Positions 15,663 through 17,755 of a DNA stretch of 17,755 nucleotides are shown one piece after another. This DNA comes from an uncultured Rhodospirillaceae bacterium (GTDB taxonomy: Bacteria; Pseudomonadota; Alphaproteobacteria; Thalassobaculales; Thalassobaculaceae). The DNA lies in contig CALAHL010000718.1 in NCBI GenBank assembly GCA_937891725.1, positions 1 to 17,755 on the forward strand, in the 5' to 3' direction. Position numbers and translations under genes: made by a program. The notes beneath the pieces were generated by a model. The model did no database searches and had not been told where the DNA came from. It was given only the letters and a program-made list of their open reading frames with translations. Numbering within the stretch: position 1 is the first letter of the stretch; each line of letters begins with the position of its first letter.

Positions 15663-15690
15663 AAAGAAAACGCGCGGCGAACGCAAACGT
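15663..15690 (-). terminator. Attenuator terminator of the leuA leader
   Basis: On the minus strand, ACGT-TT-GCG pairs with CGC-GCGT around TTCGC (seven pairs with a two-base bulge), immediately followed by the T-rich run TTTTCTTT. It sits just after the leader-peptide stop and well before leuA, as expected for a premature terminator controlled by ribosome position. Confidence 0.55.
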
Positions 15691-15715
15691 CCCGGTCTCT
15701 CAGCGGAGAGCCGGG
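15679..15715 (-). promoter_or_regulatory. leuA attenuator: pause hairpin and alternative antiterminator
   Basis: Hairpin 1 (15691-15715) is a 10-bp stem (CCCGG-CTCTC with GAGAG-CCGGG on the plus strand, one bulge, tetraloop AGCG) overlapping the last leader codons and stop. A shorter alternative stem (15679-15692, GGACG-TTTG-CGTTC on the minus strand) shares bases with both hairpin 1 and the terminator, so it could act as antiterminator when a ribosome stalled at Leu codons opens hairpin 1. The 5-bp antiterminator is weak; folding energies were not computed. Confidence 0.5.
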
Positions 15716-15756
15716 CCAGTAAGTCGGAGCACGAGCGTTTGGATCAGGTGTGTCAT
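15700..15756 (-). CDS. leuA leader peptide (Leu-rich, attenuation)
   Basis: An 18-residue peptide, MTHLIQTLVLRLTGPALR, ends in TGA at 15702-15700. Five of its 18 residues are leucine (codons CTG, CTC, CTC, CTT, CTC) and it also has an isoleucine and a valine. It lies directly after a strong promoter and before a hairpin/T-tract pair upstream of leuA, the textbook layout of amino-acid attenuation: low charged tRNA(Leu) stalls the ribosome and permits read-through into leuA. There is no Shine-Dalgarno sequence, and the predicted transcript start is only about 3-5 bases before the ATG, so translation is probably leaderless, as reported for the trpL leader of Sinorhizobium. The peptide is functional by being translated; no independent role can be claimed. 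Confidence 0.75.
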   Translation of the reverse strand: MTHLIQTLVLRLTGPALR

Positions 15757-15766
15757 GACGGTGCGA

Positions 15767-15795
15767 GTTAAACCGCGAAGCCCGTGCGCCGTCAA
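15767..15795 (-). promoter_or_regulatory. leuA promoter
   Basis: On the minus strand TTGACG (15795-15790) and TTTAAC (15772-15767) are separated by exactly 17 bases, matching 5/6 and 4/6 of the housekeeping consensus. Initiation would fall near 15759-15761, almost at the leader-peptide ATG (15756). Confidence 0.65.
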
Positions 15796-15796
15796 C

Positions 15797-15811
15797 CGTG
15801 AAGTCGTCACG
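15797..15811. promoter_or_regulatory. Inverted repeat beside the leuA -35 element
   Basis: CGTGA-N5-TCACG is a perfect dyad lying one base beyond the leuA -35 hexamer, in the spacer shared with the divergent SDR gene. It could bind an activator or repressor of either gene. There is one copy only and the half-sites are short. Confidence 0.25.
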
Positions 15812-15897
15812 AAGCCCATCGCCCACCGCCCGCTTGTGCCCGACCGCCGGGATTGTGCATGCTCCCCTCTCAACGAAAAACGGATCGGGAGGCAAGC

Positions 15898-16647
15898 ATG
15901 GCGCGGTTGCAGGACAAGGTGGTGGTGATCACGGGCGGAGCGTCCGGGATCGGCAAGGCATCGGTCGCGCTGTTCGCGAAAGAAGGGGCCAAGATCGTCT
16001 TCGGTGACGTGAAAGCCGCGGACGGCAAGGCCTTCGAAGCCGAGATGACGGGTGCCGGTCATGCCGTTCGCTTCATCGAGACAGACGTCTCCAAGGAGGC
16101 GGACATGAAGCGGCTGATCGACACCGCCGTCAAGACCTTTGGCCGTCTGGACGTGCTCTACAACAACGCGGGTGGCGCAACCGGCAAAGACGGCAAGGTG
16201 ACGGATATGCCGCTGGATGAGTTCTGGCGCACCATATCGGTCGATCTGTTCGGCACCTTCCTGGGCTGCCGATTCGCGATTCCGCACATGGAGACGACCG
16301 GCGGCGGCTCGATCATCAACACCACCTCGATCCGCGCCCTGACCGGAACCGCCGGAGCGGACGCCTATTCCTCGGCGAAGGGTGGCATCATCGCCCTGAC
16401 CCAGGCGCTGGCGATGCAGTGGCACACCGCTGGAATTCGGGTGAACGCGATCGGACCGGGCATGGTTCTGACCGAGCGGGTGAAGTCGATCCTGGATCCA
16501 GAGACCAATCCGATCGCCAAGAAATCGCTGATGGGACCGATGGAACCGGACGATATCGCCTATCTCGCCCTGTATTTGGCGAGCGATGAGAGCAAACGGA
16601 TCACAGGAGCAATCTATCCGGCCGAAAGCGGCGCCAGCGCGCACTGA
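15898..16647 (+). CDS. SDR family NAD(P)-dependent oxidoreductase
   Basis: A 249-residue classical short-chain dehydrogenase. An in-frame ATG at 15853 exists, but ATG 15898 is preferred because GGGAGG (15887-15892) lies five bases before it and the protein then starts with the normal first beta strand. The cofactor motif TGGASGIG is at 12-19. D37 at the end of the second strand favours NAD(H) over NADP(H). NNAG is at 89-92 and the catalytic S144, Y157, K161 are in place. The position usually held by the tetrad asparagine (VNLxG) reads VDLFG, with D116. The C-terminus PAESGASAH replaces the common VDGG ending. The substrate is unknown. It is divergent from the leuA leader, and a bicupin gene follows 80 bases later, so a shared catabolic role is possible but unproven. 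Confidence 0.92.
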   Translation: MARLQDKVVVITGGASGIGKASVALFAKEGAKIVFGDVKAADGKAFEAEMTGAGHAVRFIETDVSKEADMKRLIDTAVKTFGRLDVLYNNAGGATGKDGKVTDMPLDEFWRTISVDLFGTFLGCRFAIPHMETTGGGSIINTTSIRALTGTAGADAYSSAKGGIIALTQALAMQWHTAGIRVNAIGPGMVLTERVKSILDPETNPIAKKSLMGPMEPDDIAYLALYLASDESKRITGAIYPAESGASAH

Positions 16648-16727
16648 TCGCGAACAACCCAAGACATCCTCGACCCGCATCATTTGATCGGCGACCATGT
16701 TTTCCTGACCCCAACTGGAGCACGCCC

Positions 16728-17678
16728 ATGTCCTCCCCCGCCAAAGCCTCTGCCGCACCTGCTCTCGACGGGGATGCCCCGATCATCGCCGACACCACCG
16801 CCCAGGCGCGGGCCCGGTTCTTCAATTCCGGCAATGCCTTCAATCTGAAGATGCCGAAAGTTCCGCGCGCCCGGTTCGATGCGGCTCGGGACGCAGCGAT
16901 GGCGGAGACCGCGGCGACCGGGCTTTATCCGATGGACCAGTCCGCCGCGATAGGATGCGCGTTCCCGGCGACCACCCCTTTGGTCCTGGCGCGGTATCTG
17001 CGGATCGCGGCGGGCGACAATCTCGTGACCCGTTTCACGGCGAGCGGCGAGGTGCTCTACGTGATTTCCGGCTCCGGTGAGACGGCGATTGCGGGCGAAA
17101 CCATCGCCTGGGGGCCCGGCGACGTTATGGTACTGCCAGGCGGGCAAAACCCGGTCCACACAGCCGCCGCGGACACCCCTGTCGTGCTGTGGTGCGTCAC
17201 CAATGAGCCGGCGCTGGCATTCGAGCATCTGGCGCCGCCCGCCCCCGGAGATGCGGCAGTCGATCCTGTGCACTACACGGCCGCCGAGATTGAGCGGCAG
17301 GTCAACGTTCTGACCTCCCTGCCCGAGGCGGAAGGTCAGGCCGGCGTGGCCCTGATCTTCTCCTCCGAACGCACCGCCGATAGCCGCAACGCCATGCCTT
17401 CGATGACCCTCGCGATGAACACGCTGGAGCCGGGGACCCGGCAGCGGGCGCATGTGCACAACGCCGCCGCCATCACCCTGGCGATCGAGGGCGAGGGCTG
17501 TTTCTCGATGATCGACGGGGAGCGGATCACCTGGTCGAAATACGCAACCATGATCACCCCGCCTGCCGAGGTGCACAGTCACCACAACTCCGGATCTGCG
17601 CCCGCCCGCTTCCTGATCGTTCAGGATGGCGGCTGGCACTATCACGCCCGGACCATGGGTTTCGCCTTCCGGGAGTGA
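16728..17678 (+). CDS. Bicupin protein, gentisate 1,2-dioxygenase-like
   Basis: 316 residues; the ATG follows GGAG (16717-16720) by seven bases. It has two cupin domains. The N-terminal one (about 85-160, SGEVLYVISGSGETAIAGETIAWGPGDVMVLPGG) lacks the HxH metal motif. The C-terminal one (about 225-300) has H242-V-H244, E254 in IEGEG and H283 in PPAEVHSHHN, a complete metal-binding set. The overall arrangement resembles gentisate or 1-hydroxy-2-naphthoate dioxygenases, but these normally bind iron through the N-terminal cupin, so this protein may have another substrate or be a different class of bicupin. It lies between an SDR and the start of another gene whose ATG follows by four bases, suggesting an operon for degradation of an organic acid. 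The reaction is not assigned. Confidence 0.82.
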   Translation: MSSPAKASAAPALDGDAPIIADTTAQARARFFNSGNAFNLKMPKVPRARFDAARDAAMAETAATGLYPMDQSAAIGCAFPATTPLVLARYLRIAAGDNLVTRFTASGEVLYVISGSGETAIAGETIAWGPGDVMVLPGGQNPVHTAAADTPVVLWCVTNEPALAFEHLAPPAPGDAAVDPVHYTAAEIERQVNVLTSLPEAEGQAGVALIFSSERTADSRNAMPSMTLAMNTLEPGTRQRAHVHNAAAITLAIEGEGCFSMIDGERITWSKYATMITPPAEVHSHHNSGSAPARFLIVQDGGWHYHARTMGFAFRE

Positions 17679-17682
17679 CCGC

Positions 17683-17755
17683 ATGCCCTTGGTGGTGAAC
17701 GAGGAGACCCGTCGGCCGGAACGCGCCACGCCGCTCGAGATGCCGGAGCGGATCG
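17683..17755 (+). CDS. Start of an unidentified protein (3' end outside window)
   Basis: An ATG at 17683 lies four bases after the bicupin stop, with GGGAG (17671-17675) seven bases upstream. The frame stays open to the end of the window (24 codons). The visible residues begin MPLVVNEETRRPERATPLEM and are charged and soluble-looking; no family can be recognised from so little. The tight spacing suggests it is co-transcribed with the bicupin gene. Confidence 0.55.
   Translation, partial: MPLVVNEETRRPERATPLEMPERI

Noticed and set aside
13838..15928. 696-codon open frame antisense to leuA
   Set aside because: Shadow of leuA and its leader; no domain, and it runs through the attenuator and the leuA promoter.
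15757..16758. Long minus-strand frame running into the leuA leader peptide
   Set aside because: Antisense to the SDR gene; only its last 19 codons, downstream of a promoter, make sense as the leader peptide.

Overview
The window is GC-rich with strong G/C bias at third codon positions. Gene content and order suggest an alphaproteobacterium, probably Rhodospirillales-like. The run htpX, rsmB (sun), rpe, heparinase II/III-like protein is a typical alphaproteobacterial neighbourhood, and the window also has a DUF1007/NicO pair and a WecA/WbpM-type pair. The genus cannot be fixed from sequence alone. No rRNA, tRNA, CRISPR array, insertion sequence or phage gene was seen. Almost everything is chromosomal housekeeping or metabolism.

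Layout. (1) 1-1399, plus: end of a DUF1007 protein overlapping a NicO/RcnA-type nickel/cobalt exporter with a histidine-rich loop. (2) 1412-2209, minus: maleate isomerase/Asp-Glu racemase-family protein, divergent from a small two-helix membrane protein (2256-2468). (3) 2498-5902: promoter and long ileS of the eukaryote-like type 2 (IleRS2), with the HIGH signature changed to GIHH. (4) 6003-10723, plus: htpX, rsmB, rpe and a heparinase II/III-like protein. (5) 10752-13711, plus: a membrane sugar-phosphate transferase (WecA/WbpL-like) translationally coupled to a WbpM/CapD-like nucleotide-sugar dehydratase. Together they would make an unusual UDP-sugar and load a sugar phosphate onto undecaprenyl phosphate to start a surface glycan. 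(6) 13745-15795, minus: leuA (type 2 isopropylmalate synthase) behind a complete-looking attenuator: promoter, an 18-residue leader peptide with five leucines, competing hairpins and a T-rich terminator. (7) 15898 to the end, plus: an SDR oxidoreductase, a gentisate-dioxygenase-like bicupin, and the first codons of a further gene.

The two most interesting observations are the GIHH-type IleRS2, whose motif predicts strong mupirocin insensitivity, and the leu attenuator, whose leader peptide appears to start within a few bases of the transcript 5' end (leaderless). I found no clearly undescribed multi-gene system. The other observations are smaller: possible operators, a heat-shock-like promoter before htpX, a candidate 39-codon gene before leuA, and active-site deviations in the IleRS editing domain and the SDR.
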